NCBI GenBank assembly: GCA_024233865.1
Contig: JACKPA010000007.1
Coordinates: 62,001-126,000, forward strand
Reading direction: 5' to 3'
DNA length: 64,000 bases
Source: Leptospiraceae bacterium
Lineage (GTDB): Bacteria; Spirochaetota; Leptospiria; Leptospirales; Leptospiraceae
Shown: piece after piece, positions 18,133 to 27,368 of the stretch
Layout of the letters: each line of letters begins with the position of its first letter
Numbering within the stretch: the stretch's first letter is position 1
Program-made: the position numbers and the translations under genes
Notes under the pieces: generated by a model
Seen by the model: the letters and a program-made list of their open reading frames with translations, nothing else
Databases searched by the model: none
Told to the model about the DNA's origin: nothing

Positions 18133-18196
18133 TTGATTTCTTAATTTTCTTTCTTATATACATATCTTCATCTGCAATCTTTATTAGCTCTTCTAA
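18133..18196. repeat. 64-bp direct repeat, copy 1
   Basis: This copy matches 18861-18924 with two mismatches; the first 55 bases are identical. Read on the minus strand it encodes the last residues of a GGDEF domain (LIKIADEDMYIRKK), so it is a detached copy of the 3' end of the diguanylate cyclase gene. It covers the yoeB stop codon and fills the space up to hldD. Confidence 0.9.
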
Positions 18197-18462
18197 CATT
18201 GGTAATGCCCACGACAAGAAGTAATATCAATCTCTTTTATTGATTCATAGATGGTATAAATTAAACGGTCTTTTTGGTTCACACGTCTGGAGTACACTTC
18301 TTTCTCAAAATATTTTAAACGTTCTGGTTTACCAGTGCCATCTCTGGGAGATATTATTATTTCTCTTATAAGATCAAATAATTTAATGTATGAATTCTTA
18401 TCATTTTTTCTAAACCAATCTAGGTCATCGTTTGCATTTTTCAGAATATTAACCTTGTACAT
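18193..18462 (-). CDS. yoeB: YoeB/Txe-family mRNA-interferase toxin
   Basis: The 89-residue protein belongs to the RelE/YoeB toxins, which cut mRNA on the ribosome. The segment GTGKPERLKYFEKEVYSRRV followed by DRLIYTI and the C-terminal SCRGHY matches YoeB. His86 and Tyr87 correspond to the catalytic C-terminal residues, and the Arg before Leu-Ile-Tyr is conserved. The start overlaps the antitoxin gene by 14 bases, the usual coupling. The stop codon lies in copy 1 of the 64-bp repeat. Confidence 0.92.
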   Translation of the reverse strand: MYKVNILKNANDDLDWFRKNDKNSYIKLFDLIREIIISPRDGTGKPERLKYFEKEVYSRRVNQKDRLIYTIYESIKEIDITSCRGHYQC

Positions 18463-18721
18463 CCGAAAATACTTCCTCTATCGAAAAACTATCTTGTGGG
18501 ATTCCTTCGTCTCTATTTTTATGAGATATAAGTAAGGCTTCTAGCGATTTTTTGTCACTTAACAAACGAAGTGTTTCTTGCATAGTTTCATAGTCTTTTT
18601 GTGGCAAGATAATGACGGAACCATTATCAGTAGTAATATTAACTTCATCGTGTGTGGTTAAAGAATAATTTATTAAAGATGGCAAATCTATACTCGCTTG
18701 GTTCATAGTAATCGTTTTCAA
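18449..18721 (-). CDS. yefM: YefM/Phd-family antitoxin
   Basis: The antitoxin of about 90 residues neutralises YoeB and, in this family, binds the operon promoter. I start at TTG 18721, which gives the family's typical beginning (M)KTITMNQASIDLPSLI and has AAGGAG 6 bases upstream; an ATG at 18745 adds eight unlike residues. The central NITTDNGSVIILPQKDYETMQETLRLL is characteristic. The C-terminal half is the expected toxin-wrapping tail. Confidence 0.9.
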   Translation of the reverse strand: MKTITMNQASIDLPSLINYSLTTHDEVNITTDNGSVIILPQKDYETMQETLRLLSDKKSLEALLISHKNRDEGIPQDSFSIEEVFSDVQG

Positions 18722-18840
18722 TTCATTCTCCTTGGTCAAAACCATTTACTCATAATATTATTTGAATGTGTTTCAGACATTTTACTCAAAAACATCAGAA
18801 ACAATGCTAAGGCAATATGTTTTATTTCACCATGGGTAAT

Positions 18841-20283
18841 TTATTGCAAAGACTTTTTACTTGATTTCTTAATTTTCTTTCTTATATACATATCTTCATC
18901 TGCAATCTTTATTAGTTCATCTAAAGACAAATTGTTTCCAAGATATTCCGATAAACCAAAACTAAAATCATTCTGGTATTCTTTTACGAGTTGGTCTTGA
19001 ATATTTTTTAATAAAACTTCAGATTCCATTTTGTTTTTATTGCAAAAACCCAAAATGAACTCATCTCCGGCATATCGATAAAAAACGTCTCCTTGTTCTA
19101 GATTCTCGTCAATCGCCTTTGCGATTCTGGTGATTAAAATGTCACCTTCTTTGTGTCCGTAAGTATCGTTTACAGATTTTAGATTATCCACATCAATAAA
19201 GCATATTGTCATTGTACTTTTAAATTTTTGTATATTTTTATACAATCGGTCTAGCTGTTCTCGACCTTTCTCTCGGTTTAAAATTTTGGTTAGAGGATCA
19301 ATGTACGCTTTGGTTTTCAATTCGCTTTCAATTTCTTTTAACTTTGTAACATCTAAAGACCCGGACAAAACACATTCTTCACCACCAACGTTTATGAGTT
19401 TTGCGTTTAAGAGAGTCCATTTTTTTTTGTTTTTTTTTGTTTTTCCTTCCATTATGAGATTTTTAATTTTTCCCGAATTGGATAAAATATTTATGATTCT
19501 TAGTCTTTCTTGGTTGTTTATATACAAAAATTCATCTGTTGTATTTTCCAATTTTTCATCAGGAATCCCATAAGCCTCTTCCAATTCTTTGTTTACCATA
19601 ATTACTTTTCCGTCTTTTACTTTGGAAATCAAGAGTGGAAACGGATTCATTTCAAATAAAGCCTTTAAAACCACTTCTTGTTCCCTTATTTTTGAGATAT
19701 TTTCAAATTCTTTTTTTCTATAACTGTAAAAAATATGATGAAAAGCCAAAGAAACTATAACGGCTACGGTTGAGTTCACCTGGAATACAATAATTGGTTT
19801 GATTACTTCTTTGTAACTCGTCAGTTCCATAAAAAAGATACCGTGCAAGCTAATCATGATTATCCAAAGCGGTAGCTTTTGAACTGGCAAAAATGCACAT
19901 AAAAAAAATATTACCAGTATATAGGCATTGATATTGGGAAGAACATTAAATCCGTTTATGCTGATTACCATTCCCAAAACAACGGCGATCGTAATGTAAA
20001 AATATATGAAAAGGCATCCTTTTTGAAAATTGCTTTTTGAAAATTTTACCAATAAAAATTTATACAATAGCAGATAAAGAATTGACAAAATAAAAATGAC
20101 AACATGTGAAAATAACAAAATTTTTCTGTATGTAATATTATCTATGACATTTAAGATTAAATAATCATTATAGAATAGATAAAAACACAAAAAAAATAAT
20201 ATAATGTTTATTTTTTTTAATCTTTCTATGGAAATCTTATAATTTTCAAATCTGAAATCCATTATTTTGGTTTTGGACTGCAT
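18841..20283 (-). CDS. membrane-bound PAS-GGDEF diguanylate cyclase
   Basis: The protein of about 480 residues has six hydrophobic segments (about 25-215), a PAS domain (about 220-325) and a GGDEF domain (about 335-475). The active-site motif reads YRYAGDEF; the AGDEF variant is usually active. The inhibitory RxxD site five residues upstream is absent (EQGD), so product inhibition is probably lost. It makes c-di-GMP from GTP. I prefer ATG 20283 to TTG 20289 because an AAGAAG site lies 9 bases upstream. The 3' end is duplicated as the 64-bp repeat beside hldD. Confidence 0.88.
   Translation of the reverse strand: MQSKTKIMDFRFENYKISIERLKKINIILFFLCFYLFYNDYLILNVIDNITYRKILLFSHVVIFILSILYLLLYKFLLVKFSKSNFQKGCLFIYFYITIAVVLGMVISINGFNVLPNINAYILVIFFLCAFLPVQKLPLWIIMISLHGIFFMELTSYKEVIKPIIVFQVNSTVAVIVSLAFHHIFYSYRKKEFENISKIREQEVVLKALFEMNPFPLLISKVKDGKVIMVNKELEEAYGIPDEKLENTTDEFLYINNQERLRIINILSNSGKIKNLIMEGKTKKNKKKWTLLNAKLINVGGEECVLSGSLDVTKLKEIESELKTKAYIDPLTKILNREKGREQLDRLYKNIQKFKSTMTICFIDVDNLKSVNDTYGHKEGDILITRIAKAIDENLEQGDVFYRYAGDEFILGFCNKNKMESEVLLKNIQDQLVKEYQNDFSFGLSEYLGNNLSLDELIKIADEDMYIRKKIKKSSKKSLQ
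18861..18924. repeat. 64-bp direct repeat, copy 2 (3' end of GGDEF gene)
   Basis: This copy is part of the intact diguanylate cyclase coding sequence; copy 1 is at 18133-18196. The copies are 728 bases apart and bracket the yoeB/yefM module. Confidence 0.9.
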
Positions 20284-20411
20284 ATTCAATAAACTTCTTT
20301 AACTTTATTCGGAATGAATTTCATTTGTTCAAGAAAATTCTTGATTTATAAAATAGTCAATGTAAATATTTTATAAACAGCAAAATGATTTACAAGAATA
20401 AAATCTTGGAA

Positions 20412-20446
20412 AGTGATTTAAAATCATGTAATTCCTTTAAATCACT
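20412..20446. promoter_or_regulatory. perfect 11-bp inverted repeat ahead of the retropepsin-like gene
   Basis: The arms AGTGATTTAAA and TTTAAATCACT are exact complements with a 13-base loop, ending 16 bases before the ATG at 20463. It could be an operator or a leader hairpin. No T-run follows, so a terminator is less likely. Confidence 0.5.
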
Positions 20447-20462
20447 CTAATCATGGTATATT

Positions 20463-20843
20463 ATGGGATTAATTATTGCTAAAATTGAATTATCAAATCC
20501 GAGAGAAAAAAATATAAAACCAATCAGCACAAATTCATTGGTTGATACAGGTTCTTTGCATTTATGTATACCGGAGCATATTGCAATCCAACTTCAATTG
20601 GAGGAACTATATAAGCGTGAAGTAACAACTGCTGACGGCAAAAGGCATTTAGTGCCATACATGGGACCTATTACTATTAAATTTGAAAATCGCGGTTGTT
20701 TCACAGGTGCCTTGGTTTTTGGTGATGAAGTTCTTCTTGGAGCAGTTCCAATGGAAGACATGGATGTTTTAATATCACCGGCAAAACAAGCACTTATAGT
20801 GAATCCGGATAGTCCGAATATTGCAATGTCAGTAGCAAAGTAA
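20463..20843 (+). CDS. retropepsin-like (clan AA) aspartic protease
   Basis: The 126-residue protein has the single catalytic motif of retropepsin-like bacterial proteases, LVDTGSLHLCIP near residue 26, and the second conserved region LGAVPMEDMDVLI near 92. Such proteins are active as dimers with one Asp from each subunit. There is no signal peptide, so it should be cytoplasmic; the substrate is unknown. No Shine-Dalgarno sequence is visible before the ATG. It converges with hldC. Confidence 0.8.
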   Translation: MGLIIAKIELSNPREKNIKPISTNSLVDTGSLHLCIPEHIAIQLQLEELYKREVTTADGKRHLVPYMGPITIKFENRGCFTGALVFGDEVLLGAVPMEDMDVLISPAKQALIVNPDSPNIAMSVAK

Positions 20844-20852
20844 CAGCCCCCA

Positions 20853-21332
20853 CTATAATGATTTTATTTTTTGAATAATACCTGAACTTGATTTCCCTTC
20901 CACATAAGGAATAATTTTTACGGTTCCACCATATTTGTCTACCGTTTTGTATTCGGGTAATTTTTCAGCAACATAGTCACCACCCTTAACATGGATATTT
21001 GGCTTAATGAGAGATAATAATCGGATCGGAGTGTCTTCACTAAAAATTGTTACAGCGTCTACAAAATCCAAAGAAGCAACCAAAGTTGCTCTTTCCATTT
21101 CTGCCACGATAGGTCTTTCTTCACCCTTTAATATTTTTACGGAGGCATCAGAGTTAATTCCTATCCATAAAAAGTTTCCCATTGTCCTTGCTTCACAGAG
21201 ATAGGTTATATGACCTATATGAAGTATATCAAAACATCCGTTTGTAAAAACAATAGGCTTAACGTTCAAAGATTGAACGTATCTTTCCACCCTCTCGATT
21301 GGTACAATTTTTTCCTTAATTCGACTTAACAT
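20853..21332 (-). CDS. hldC: D-glycero-beta-D-manno-heptose 1-phosphate adenylyltransferase
   Basis: The 159-residue nucleotidyltransferase activates heptose-1-phosphate with ATP in ADP-heptose synthesis. It shows VFTNGCFDILHIGHITYL with the HxGH active site, and HVKGGDY and GKSSSGIIQKI near the C-terminus, matching the C-terminal half of HldE/RfaE. Here it is a separate gene, 3 bases after hldA, as in bacteria with split hldA/hldC. Confidence 0.93.
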   Translation of the reverse strand: MLSRIKEKIVPIERVERYVQSLNVKPIVFTNGCFDILHIGHITYLCEARTMGNFLWIGINSDASVKILKGEERPIVAEMERATLVASLDFVDAVTIFSEDTPIRLLSLIKPNIHVKGGDYVAEKLPEYKTVDKYGGTVKIIPYVEGKSSSGIIQKIKSL

Positions 21333-21335
21333 CTT

Positions 21336-22343
21336 TTAACTCAATAAATCCATTTCTAATAAAGCGTTATATAACTCTTCAACGGTAACCGTAGAAGAAC
21401 CTAACTTTTGAACAACTACACCTGCTCCTGCATTTGCCACAATTGCCGCTTCATATTCTGAAAGCCCAGCCACTCGAAAAGCCGTATAAATCGAAATTAC
21501 CGTATCTCCGGCTCCGGTTACGTCAAACACTTCCCTTGCTATAGTTGGAATATGGTATATTTTTTCAATATTTTTTATATAAATTGTAATCCCTTTCTCA
21601 CCTCTGGTTATCATCATAGAATCCGTAGAAAGCCTATTGGTTATTTCTTTACAAGCATTTTCCACTTCTTCATCCGTATGAAGTTTTTTTCCCAAAGCAC
21701 TACCTGCTTCATGGTGATTAGGGGTTAAGATAGACGCATTATTGTAATAAAAAAAGTGACTTACTTGTGGATCAATAGCTATAAACTTTTGATGGTCTTT
21801 TGCCATTTTTATAATAGATGAAATGAAGGTTTTTGTTAAATAGCCTTTATCATAATCCGATATAATTAGTGCATCGCTTTGGAGAATTTTCTCTTTTAGT
21901 GTATTTAAGATGGAGGCTTCTTCTGTTTCTGTTATGGGCATGATTTTTTCCCTATCTACCCGACAAACTTGTTGATGCGTAGCAATGATTCTTGTTTTAA
22001 CCGTAGTGGGAATACCATCACATTCCAGTATATGCACATCTTCTTCTTCCATATTTTCTGTCATAAGAAGGGTTTTCAAAAGAGCAAGCTTGGAATCTTT
22101 TCCGGCTTTTCCAAAAACGGATGATTTTACGGCAATTGCATTGAGATTTTTTATAACATTTCCGGAACCACCTAATGTTAGGTTCTCTTCTTTTATCAAA
22201 ACTACAGGGACAGGAGCTTCCGGAGATATTCTATAAACACTTCCTATTAAATATTCATCGAGCATAATGTCACCAATAACTACTATTTTTAGGCTTTTTA
22301 ATCTATCTAAAGCTTTTTCAAAATATTCTTTCTTGAGTTGCAT
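21336..22343 (-). CDS. hldA: D-glycero-beta-D-manno-heptose-7-phosphate kinase
   Basis: The 335-residue PfkB-family kinase phosphorylates heptose-7-phosphate at C1. It has DIMLDEYLIG, RISPEAPVPVV, the GGSGNV sugar-binding motif, and the PfkB signature DVTGAGDTVIS with the catalytic Asp. The start ATG 22343 follows AGGAAA. It is translationally close to hldC. The remaining enzymes of the pathway (gmhA, gmhB) are not in the window. Confidence 0.93.
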   Translation of the reverse strand: MQLKKEYFEKALDRLKSLKIVVIGDIMLDEYLIGSVYRISPEAPVPVVLIKEENLTLGGSGNVIKNLNAIAVKSSVFGKAGKDSKLALLKTLLMTENMEEEDVHILECDGIPTTVKTRIIATHQQVCRVDREKIMPITETEEASILNTLKEKILQSDALIISDYDKGYLTKTFISSIIKMAKDHQKFIAIDPQVSHFFYYNNASILTPNHHEAGSALGKKLHTDEEVENACKEITNRLSTDSMMITRGEKGITIYIKNIEKIYHIPTIAREVFDVTGAGDTVISIYTAFRVAGLSEYEAAIVANAGAGVVVQKLGSSTVTVEELYNALLEMDLLS

Positions 22344-22358
22344 ATATTGTTTCCTAAT

Positions 22359-22979
22359 TTAGTCAAGGAGAGAATCTCCGCTTCTTTGAGGCTTGACATT
22401 CCTTTTGTCATCATATTCCGGAAAAAATTCAAAAAATAACTTTCTTGGAACAACTCTATAACGATAGGGAAAATTAATAAGAAATTCATCGGTATATGGA
22501 AGATCGGGTAAAATCTGGTAGCTGTTTCTATCTTCAAAGTTATAAAAATCTTGCTTAGTGTACAATTTATTTCTGATAAAGTATTCCTTGATAAAACTCC
22601 AGTCCAGTTTAAAATGCATTCTTGTTCCTCGAAAGGCAATAGACCTGTTCATTAGACTGATAAGCCTTTTGAGGGGACAGTCTTGTTTGAAATAAGGTGA
22701 CAAAAAAACTTTAATAAATTTTAAAGACAAACCTACCGGTTCCCATAGAGTATCCGATAATATATCATGACTAGCTTCGTATTGTATGTCATTTAGTAAG
22801 TGCTGTAACTCTGGAATTTTACTAACCTTGATTAGTTGTGAGGGACCAAATTCACCGTAGTACAACCATTTGTAGATATCTTGAAGGTCTATATGGTGAT
22901 ATTTTTCTAAAAATAATTCCAAAGCAAAGACCTTTTGTTCCGTTGTTGCCAAAGAGGGTATGTGTCCGATAGCCATCAT
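22359..22979 (-). CDS. conserved hypothetical protein
   Basis: I do not recognise this 206-residue protein. It has no signal peptide or membrane segment and is rich in aromatic and basic residues, with a helical N-terminal half and a C-terminal half containing many Tyr, Phe and Pro. It ends 15 bases before hldA on the same strand, so it is probably first in the hldA-hldC transcript; a role linked to LPS assembly is possible but not shown. Confidence 0.6.
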   Translation of the reverse strand: MMAIGHIPSLATTEQKVFALELFLEKYHHIDLQDIYKWLYYGEFGPSQLIKVSKIPELQHLLNDIQYEASHDILSDTLWEPVGLSLKFIKVFLSPYFKQDCPLKRLISLMNRSIAFRGTRMHFKLDWSFIKEYFIRNKLYTKQDFYNFEDRNSYQILPDLPYTDEFLINFPYRYRVVPRKLFFEFFPEYDDKRNVKPQRSGDSLLD

Positions 22980-23163
22980 AGTATTTATACTCTAAATTTA
23001 GGGATTTTCCATGCAATATATAAATATTATGAGTTCAATATAAAGGTTGATTTTTTTAAAGACACAAGGGAATATAACCTAGGATTGATTAGGTTTTTTA
23101 AAGGATATTCTGTATTTTGAACTTTTTTTTAGTTGCCTTTATATCTAAAAACGGATTTAGAAT

Positions 23164-24791
23164 ATGGTAATGCTGCCAATTCCTGAAAAACAATTACAAA
23201 AAAATTTGGAAGAAATAATATCATTAAAAAAAGAGCTGAGAGTAATCCAAAGAAGACTTGCCATTGAAAAAGAACGTCATAAAAAAATCGAACGAACTTT
23301 TCAAGTTTTACTCAATAACATATCAGATGCCATAATAGTTCATGATTTATATGGAAACATACTCTACGTAAATGATGTTATGTTAGAAATGTATGGTGTA
23401 AAACGAGAGATAGCTATACACCTTTCCATTGTGAAAGATTTATCTGCTCTCAATAATCCGATAGAAAAGCTGCCTAAAATATGGAAAACTGTTTTATCCG
23501 GGCAAGTAAAAACAATGGAATGGAACGCAAAACGTCCAACGGACGGAAAGGAGTTTATGGTTGAGGTTGTTTTGTCCAGAATAAATATTGAAGGCAAAAA
23601 ATCAATTTTAGCAACAATCCATAACATAAGTAAAAGTAAAAAAATTGAGCAAGAGTTAAAAGCTGAAAAAGGATTTTTACAGAATATGATAGATAACCTT
23701 CCGGTTGGAGTATTTGTAAAACATCCGGACAGTTTGGAATATTTGCTATGGAACAAAACAAATGAAAAGATTTTTGGTGTATCGGAAGCAGAAGCAATAG
23801 GGAAAACAGCCTTTGATATTTTTCCAAAAAATTTTGCAAATTTTAGTGTATCCATGGATAAAGAGGCACTTGAAAACAATAAGGTTGTTGATGTGCCGGA
23901 ACATATCTTTCAAAATGAAGAAAAAAAATCGGTTATCCTCCATACAAAAAAATTACCCCTATATGACAAAAATGGAGAACCTCAGTACTTAATCTGTATT
24001 ACTGAAAATATTACGGAGAAAAAAAAAGTAGAGCAAGGAATTGCAAGAGATATTGAAAAAGCATCCCTTGTTCAAAAATCTATACTCACAAATCAAGAAT
24101 ATTATCACAAAATTGAGCGATTAGAGATCGATGTTCGGTACCATCCGATGAATGATAAAATAGGTGGAGATTATTACAATATTCACAAATCAGAAGATGA
24201 TATAGTTTCTGTTGTAATCGCCGACGTGGCAGGCCATGGCATACAAGCGGCATTATCAACCATGCAAATAGACCTCCTCCTTAGAGAAAGTTCATTTCTG
24301 CCCCTACCTTACCAAAGATTAGGGCTTATCAATTCACTATTGTTTCATGATATGTTTTTGTACAATTATTTTACTTGTTTCGTAATGAATATCTACAAAG
24401 ACAGAGTTCAATATGCTTGCGGAGGTCACCCCCCCAATTTTTATTAAGCAAAAAAAACAAAAAAATCAAAGAATTAAAAGTGAAAGGAAGATTGCTAGGC
24501 GCTGATGAAAAAAGTGTTTATGAAACAAGTATAGAAGACATAGAAAGTGGAGATATTTTGATGTTTTTTACAGATGGTTTGTATGAAGTTTTTAATCAGA
24601 AGGAAGAGGAATTCGGAACCAATCAGCTTTATGACTTTTTGCTGAAAACCATACAAAAGGACCAAGGTGAAACTTTTTTTGATATGACAACAGAGGATAT
24701 TAATAATATGATTCTAAAAAAGATTCAAAACTACCAAGAAGGGACGGAAGCCACAGACGATATTACTTTGATAACGATCAAAATTAAATGA
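23164..24791 (+). pseudogene. PAS-PAS-SpoIIE (PP2C-type) phosphatase, interrupted by a frame break
   Basis: The first frame (23164-24447) encodes a coiled coil, two PAS domains (about residues 40-160 and 165-290) and the first part of a SpoIIE phosphatase (IGGDYYNI, IADVAGHGIQAAL), then stops just after YACGGHPP. The rest of the domain continues in the next frame to 24791 (GRLLGAD, LMFFTDGLYEVFNQ, TDDITLITIKI). Frames switch at a run of seven C at 24429-24435; eight C would make one open frame of about 542 codons. Such phosphatases usually dephosphorylate anti-sigma-factor antagonists. The break could be a real mutation, a phase-variable tract, transcript slippage or a sequencing error; all other motifs are intact. 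Confidence 0.85.
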
Positions 24792-24923
24792 ATGTACTTT
24801 TCAAGAAAAATCCCTACACATCAATTAGATAATTAAAAACTACTTGCAATAAATTCTCATATTCAAACTTGATGGAATTATAATATTGGTGATATAAATA
24901 GTCATTACAGAGGAATTTTATAA

Positions 24924-25943
24924 ATGGCAATCAAAGAATACTTAAAAATAGATTTAAAAAAACCGGAATTGGAAGGTGAACAATTAAGTATATTTACGAA
25001 AAAAGACAAGTTTAAAAAAGAACTTGAATTATGTTATTCCAGGTTAGAAAGTATTGAGATTTGCAACAGTAATTCAAAAACAAGAGATTCTCTAATTTTG
25101 GTAGACCATTTAATTGTTGATATTGTGAATCTTGTATTAAATTTTCAGGATTCGGATCCTATAAATAAACTAAGCGAAATTGAGCAAAATATACCCAATT
25201 TCCCGGAAGAATTACAGCCAAAAGCAAAAGAGCTATTAACTATTTTTTCCCTAGAAATTTCGGATGATGAGAAAAGTGAAAAATTAGAAAGTAGCCTAGG
25301 TGATTTTTTATTTTCAACAGAGAAATACTATAAAAAAACGACCAAACAACCTCATTTCATAACACCAATTGATGAATACAAAAAGAAGATAAAAATACAA
25401 AGTCTTTTGTTTTTAATTGTTTTTGCTATTTTTTCTACTTCCGTTTTTAAACTTTACAAAATCTTTGAGGCTAAAACCTACAAATTAAAAAATGATATTG
25501 TTCAGGTTTATTACTTTCCTAAAAATGAAAACCTTGGTAAACCATTGGAAGAAAATAGCATTAAAGCTGAAATTAGCCCATCCATAGAATGGAAAACGAT
25601 TTTATTACCTTTTCCAAGCCCGACTGATGTAGGGAAAATACGAATTGATCCGGTAAACCAAAACAGAGCCAAACTTCAAATAAAAGAAATTCAGTATTTG
25701 GATAAAGATAAAAAAGTAATAGCCGGAAGGGATTTTAAAATAACTCAAAATAACCTAGTTGAAAACATGGATCAAATCTTTGAAGTGAGGATGGTAAAAA
25801 TAGATAGCAAAGCCAAATCGGAATATATACAAGCGGAAACGATTGATGATAATCCGTTTTTTTATTTGGATATAGGAAATTTCTCTAATGTATCCTACAT
25901 TCAGATTACGATGCGATATATCGAGAAATACAAGCAATTTTAG
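24924..25943 (+). CDS. hypothetical protein with one central membrane segment
   Basis: I do not recognise this 339-residue protein. Residues 1-155 are charged and mostly helical, one hydrophobic segment lies at about 158-180 (LLFLIVFAIFSTSVFKLY), and the C-terminal 160 residues look like beta-rich domain facing the other side of the membrane. The ATG follows AGGAATTTT. It is followed after 2 bases by the UbiA-family gene and then a thioredoxin-like gene, so the three form an operon. Confidence 0.6.
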   Translation: MAIKEYLKIDLKKPELEGEQLSIFTKKDKFKKELELCYSRLESIEICNSNSKTRDSLILVDHLIVDIVNLVLNFQDSDPINKLSEIEQNIPNFPEELQPKAKELLTIFSLEISDDEKSEKLESSLGDFLFSTEKYYKKTTKQPHFITPIDEYKKKIKIQSLLFLIVFAIFSTSVFKLYKIFEAKTYKLKNDIVQVYYFPKNENLGKPLEENSIKAEISPSIEWKTILLPFPSPTDVGKIRIDPVNQNRAKLQIKEIQYLDKDKKVIAGRDFKITQNNLVENMDQIFEVRMVKIDSKAKSEYIQAETIDDNPFFYLDIGNFSNVSYIQITMRYIEKYKQF

Positions 25944-25945
25944 AG

Positions 25946-26845
25946 ATGATTAAACAGTATTTGATATTGATGCGAATGCATCAATGGATAAAAAACCTCA
26001 TAATTTTCGCAGGACTTATCTTTAGTGAAAAGCTAACAGAACCTGCATTGGTTCTAAAAAGTGTTATTGCTTTTTTTCTTTTTTCTTTAATTGCAAGCTG
26101 TCAGTATGTTATCAATGATTATTTAGATAGAAACCAGGATGCCTTGCATCCTGAAAAAAAATCCAGACCAATTGCTTCCAAAAAAATTGATCCGGCAATT
26201 GCGCTTTTCATAACTGCTATATTGCTTCCTGTTTCTTTGGTACTTGCTTATATTTTAGAGCCTATGTTTTTTGCTCTATGCTTATTTTATTTTGTTTTTA
26301 ACCTGACATATAGTAAATACCTAAAGCACTTGGTGATTTTAGATGTGATGTCAATTAGCATAGGTTTTGTAATTCGAGCCATTTCCGGATCTGTTGTAAT
26401 TCATGTTTCTTTTTCATCTTGGCTCCTATTGTGCACCTTTATGTTGTCCTTGTATTGGGGATTTGGAAAAAGAAGGGGCGAAATCCTTCTAATGGAATCA
26501 GGAGCAAAGTCTCACAGAAAAATACTATCCGAATATTCCATTGAATTCTTAAATCACATGATGGGCATAGTGGCTACAATGACCTTACTTAGCTATGTAA
26601 TGTACGCTACAAGTCCGGTCACCATTCAAAAATTAGGAACAGATAAACTAATTTTTACCATTCCTTTGGTAACTTATGCAATTTTTAGGAGCTTATATAT
26701 TTCTTTTATTAAAAATGTAGGTCATAATCCAACCATGGCTATATTAAAAGATAAAAGTATTATTATCGCTGGAATAATATGGTTCTTCATGATTGTGACC
26801 ATTATATACACAAACTCTTACTTTCACATACCCAATTTAGAATAA
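25946..26845 (+). CDS. UbiA-family prenyltransferase resembling decaprenyl-phosphate phosphoribosyltransferase
   Basis: The 299-residue protein has about eight to nine membrane segments. RMHQWIKNLIIFAGLIFS at the N-terminus, the Asp-rich NDYLDRNQDALHPEKKSRPI and the second motif TYSKYLKHLVILDV match the subgroup that moves phosphoribose onto decaprenyl phosphate, first step to decaprenyl-phosphoryl-arabinose. That role is best known in mycobacteria; the acceptor and end product here are unknown. It sits in a three-gene operon between a one-TM protein and a thioredoxin-like protein. Confidence 0.82.
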   Translation: MIKQYLILMRMHQWIKNLIIFAGLIFSEKLTEPALVLKSVIAFFLFSLIASCQYVINDYLDRNQDALHPEKKSRPIASKKIDPAIALFITAILLPVSLVLAYILEPMFFALCLFYFVFNLTYSKYLKHLVILDVMSISIGFVIRAISGSVVIHVSFSSWLLLCTFMLSLYWGFGKRRGEILLMESGAKSHRKILSEYSIEFLNHMMGIVATMTLLSYVMYATSPVTIQKLGTDKLIFTIPLVTYAIFRSLYISFIKNVGHNPTMAILKDKSIIIAGIIWFFMIVTIIYTNSYFHIPNLE

Positions 26846-26849
26846 ATTC

Positions 26850-27356
26850 ATGAAGCGAACGATTGTTAAATATGTAATCTTTTTTACTTTTTTCTTTGCT
26901 CTTACGCTTTCAATTGCCTATGCAAGGGCAAGTAAAAAAAAGTTTACGTTAGACTATAAGAATTTTAATTATATCCAACCGGGCAGCTATGAAGGAGTTC
27001 ACTGGGATTCTAAAAACAAAGTTATTTATATTTGGGCTGTTTGGTGTGGTGTTTGCAAAGCTAATTTACCCATTTTAAAATTTAACAATCAGCTATTTGG
27101 AAAAGTTTTTAATATAAGCTTTATCTCTGTGGAAGAAGGTAGTACTGGTAAAATTGAAATCAACCGATACATACAAAATCAAAATATTAATTTTCCAGTA
27201 ATTCTGGGAAATGAAGACTTACTCAAGCGTCTAGATGTGAATTCTTTTCCTACTACTATTTTTATCAATTCAAAAGATGAAGTATTGTTTGTAGATTCAG
27301 GGATTATAAATCCAATAAGTTATTTTTTAAGGATGCTGTTTACAAATTTATTTTAA
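26850..27356 (+). CDS. membrane-anchored thioredoxin-like protein (TlpA/ScsD type)
   Basis: The 168-residue protein has an N-terminal hydrophobic segment (about 7-25) acting as signal anchor, then a thioredoxin fold with the redox motif WCGVC near residue 66 and the cis-proline region SFPTTIFI near 131. It should act on the periplasmic side as a disulfide reductase or oxidase. The WAVWCGVCKANLP context is like ScsD/TlpA proteins. It begins 4 bases after the UbiA-family gene. Confidence 0.85.
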   Translation: MKRTIVKYVIFFTFFFALTLSIAYARASKKKFTLDYKNFNYIQPGSYEGVHWDSKNKVIYIWAVWCGVCKANLPILKFNNQLFGKVFNISFISVEEGSTGKIEINRYIQNQNINFPVILGNEDLLKRLDVNSFPTTIFINSKDEVLFVDSGIINPISYFLRMLFTNLF

Positions 27357-27368
27357 TAGAATACAACA

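Noticed and set aside
23364..23879. 171-codon minus-strand open frame in the PAS-phosphatase gene
   Set aside because: The plus strand encodes two recognisable PAS domains here.
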